Of a stretch of 64,000 nucleotides of DNA, positions 63,701-64,000 are shown in pieces. The notes beneath the pieces are model-generated. The model was not told the DNA's origin. It did no database searches and worked only from the letters and a program-made list of their open reading frames with translations. Source of the DNA: an uncultured Lachnospiraceae bacterium (GTDB lineage: Bacteria > Bacillota > Clostridia > Lachnospirales > Lachnospiraceae); NCBI GenBank assembly GCA_958402795.1, contig CATXUX010000016.1, forward strand, positions 9,823 to 73,822. The letters run 5' to 3'. Each line of letters starts with the position of its first letter. The first letter of the stretch is position 1. A program made the position numbers and the translations under genes.

Positions 63701-64000
63701 ACCTGGGCGAACATCTGTTTAAAATAACTGAATAATGGCTGGTTTTTCTTTGACAAAACTGCCAGCGGTGTGTCAATTCCCATTGCGGAAATACTCTCGG
63801 AACCATTCTTTGCCATATTCAAGATTGATGTGTTCACTTCCTCGTAGGAATAGCCGAACGCTTTCTGAAGTCTTGTACATTCTTCTTTTGTATACTTCGG
63901 CATGTCAACATTCGGAATATGCAGATCCTTGAGCTGGATCAGGTTACTGTCCAGCCACTCTCCATATGGTTGTTCGTTCGCGTAACGCTCCTTCAGTTCT
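60727..64000 (-). CDS. gltB: Glutamate synthase large subunit (5' part outside window)
   Basis: The frame stays open to the window end, beyond MPKYTKEEC at 63903, with NEQPYGEWLDSNLIQLKDL upstream, so the methionine there is internal. Seen are the end of the amidotransferase region, the central domain, the FMN synthase domain (KPGEGGHLPGGKVYPWI; VAIAAMLGAEEFGFATAPL), the 3Fe-4S motif CNLDTCPVGVATQ and the C-terminal GXGXG domain (GAGGQSFGAF; GGVVILGQ-like GGRVVILGQVGKNFAAGMSGG shown here only in part). It transfers amide nitrogen from glutamine to 2-oxoglutarate. The catalytic N-terminal Cys lies outside. About 1,090 of some 1,500 residues are present. Confidence 0.95.
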   Translation of the reverse strand, partial: ELKERYANEQPYGEWLDSNLIQLKDLHIPNVDMPKYTKEECTRLQKAFGYSYEEVNTSILNMAKNGSESISAMGIDTPLAVLSKKNQPLFSYFKQMFAQVTNPPIDAIREEVVTSTTMYIGKDGNLLEKKEDNCKMLQVNNPILTNTDLLKIKHMDVEGFKVAEIPITYYKNTSLDKAMDYVYIEVDRAIHEGANILILSDREVDEYHIAIPSLLAVSGLQQHLVQTKKRTSVALILESGEPREVHHFATLLGYGACAINPYLAHESIRQLIDTNMLHKDYYAAVNDYNNAVIHGIIKIASKMGISTIQSYQGAKIFEAIGLKKEFIDKYFTDTVSRVGGIGIEEISKDYNAFHSEAFDPLGLEVDMTLNSVGQHKSKSGGEEHLYNPQTIHALQQSTRRGDYQLFKEYTKMVDAEGEKVNLRGQLAFNYPKKGIPIDEVESVDSIVTRFKTGAMSYGSISKEAHETLAIAMNRLHGKSNSGEGGEDIERLDTDRCSAIKQVASGRFGVTSRYLVSAQEIQIKMAQGAKPGEGGHLPGGKVYPWIAKTRHSTPGVSLISPPPHHDIYSIEDLAQLIYDCKNANKNARISVKLVSEAGVGTVAAGVAKAGAGVILISGYDGGTGAAPRSSIQNAGLPWELGLAETHQTLIQNGLRERVRLETDGKLMSGRDVAIAAMLGAEEFGFATAPLVTMGCVMMRVCNLDTCPVGVATQNPELRKRFAGKPEYVINFMRFIAQELREYMAKLGVRTVDELVGRTDLLKVKDAPTSDRAATLDLSSVLYNPYAKEKQGMIYNPKKVYDFELGKTLDERVLVKQLTPALEKKQPRSLEIDVTNTDRTFGTIFGSEITRRYPEGLPEDTYVIKCKGAGGQSFGAFIPKGLTLELVGDSNDYFGKGLSGGKLVVCPPQGVRFRANENIIIGNVALYGATSGKAFINGVAGERFCVRNSGVSAVVEGVGDHGCEYMTGGRVVILGQVGKNFAAGMSGGIAYVLDADNDLYKKVNKSMVNIERVTDKYDVLELKNMIKEHVSYTNSEIGKKILDNFKDYLPKFKKIIPEDYEKMMSAILQMEEKGLSAEQAKIEAFNMIKNGR

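Noticed and set aside
63903..63903. Methionine at 63903 as the start of gltB
   Set aside because: The frame and family similarity continue upstream to the window edge, and the product would lack the amidotransferase domain.
1..64000. tRNA, rRNA or prophage genes
   Set aside because: No cloverleaf-like sequence, rRNA segment, integrase or phage structural gene was recognised in the gaps or frames; this was by eye only.

Overview
The window looks like chromosomal DNA of a low-to-mid GC Firmicute, most likely a gut Lachnospiraceae (Blautia/Dorea/Mediterraneibacter-like). The reasons are strong AGGAGG-type ribosome binding sites, consensus sigma-A promoters, many sugar-uptake loci of clostridial type, a CspA/B-like subtilase, a larB-larCE locus and several short hairpin repeats. 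The genus is inferred from protein style; no rRNA or tRNA gene was seen.

Layout. 1-4.5 kb: end of a plant-glycan locus (GH2, a GH78 rhamnosidase broken by an in-frame TGA, a GH43-like enzyme). 4.5-10.7 kb: alpha-glucoside locus with a GH13 glucosidase, two ABC permeases, a binding lipoprotein and a divergent LacI regulator; three copies of a 13-bp palindrome lie between promoter and first gene. 10.7-15.3 kb: paired ABC exporter half-transporters behind an AraC regulator. 15.3-21.9 kb: orphan HipA-like kinase, then a response regulator / histidine kinase / ABC ATPase / FtsX permease module of the antimicrobial-peptide-sensing kind. 21.9-26.8 kb: an accessory patch with a small XRE-type regulatory module, a truncated TIGR04076 gene, an IS200/IS605 element and a two-component system cut by it. 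26.9-31.3 kb: sucrose genes (fructokinase, GH32) and an IS110 copy next to the GH32 start. 31.4-37.9 kb: second sugar ABC importer (LplB/YtcP type) with a divergent LacI regulator and a YesL-like protein. 38.2-41.3 kb: LytTR/GHKL two-component pair opposite a membrane protein. 41.3-64 kb: mostly housekeeping or conserved genes: CorA, dihydroorotase, larB and a larC-larE fusion, an SDR, M23 peptidase, YitT, hemerythrin, NudC, a D-2-hydroxyacid dehydrogenase, LspA-like, a zinc-ribbon/LEA-like protein, subtilase, NlpC/P60, tsf, rpsB, gltD and most of gltB.

How the parts work together. Both sugar importers lack their own ATPase gene, so a shared MsmX-type ATPase elsewhere is implied. Each importer is read away from a LacI gene across a shared intergenic region with recognisable promoters on both sides.

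The most unusual signal is in the IS200/IS605 element. Three copies of an exactly 54-nt, two-hairpin sequence sit in tnpA, in tnpB (in frame, adding 18 residues to an otherwise intact TnpB) and in the presumed omegaRNA/right-end region. Two copies of a separate 20-nt, two-hairpin sequence interrupt tnpA exactly before Trp codons. Stems differ between copies by compensatory changes, which points to selected structure. I do not recognise either unit as a named family.
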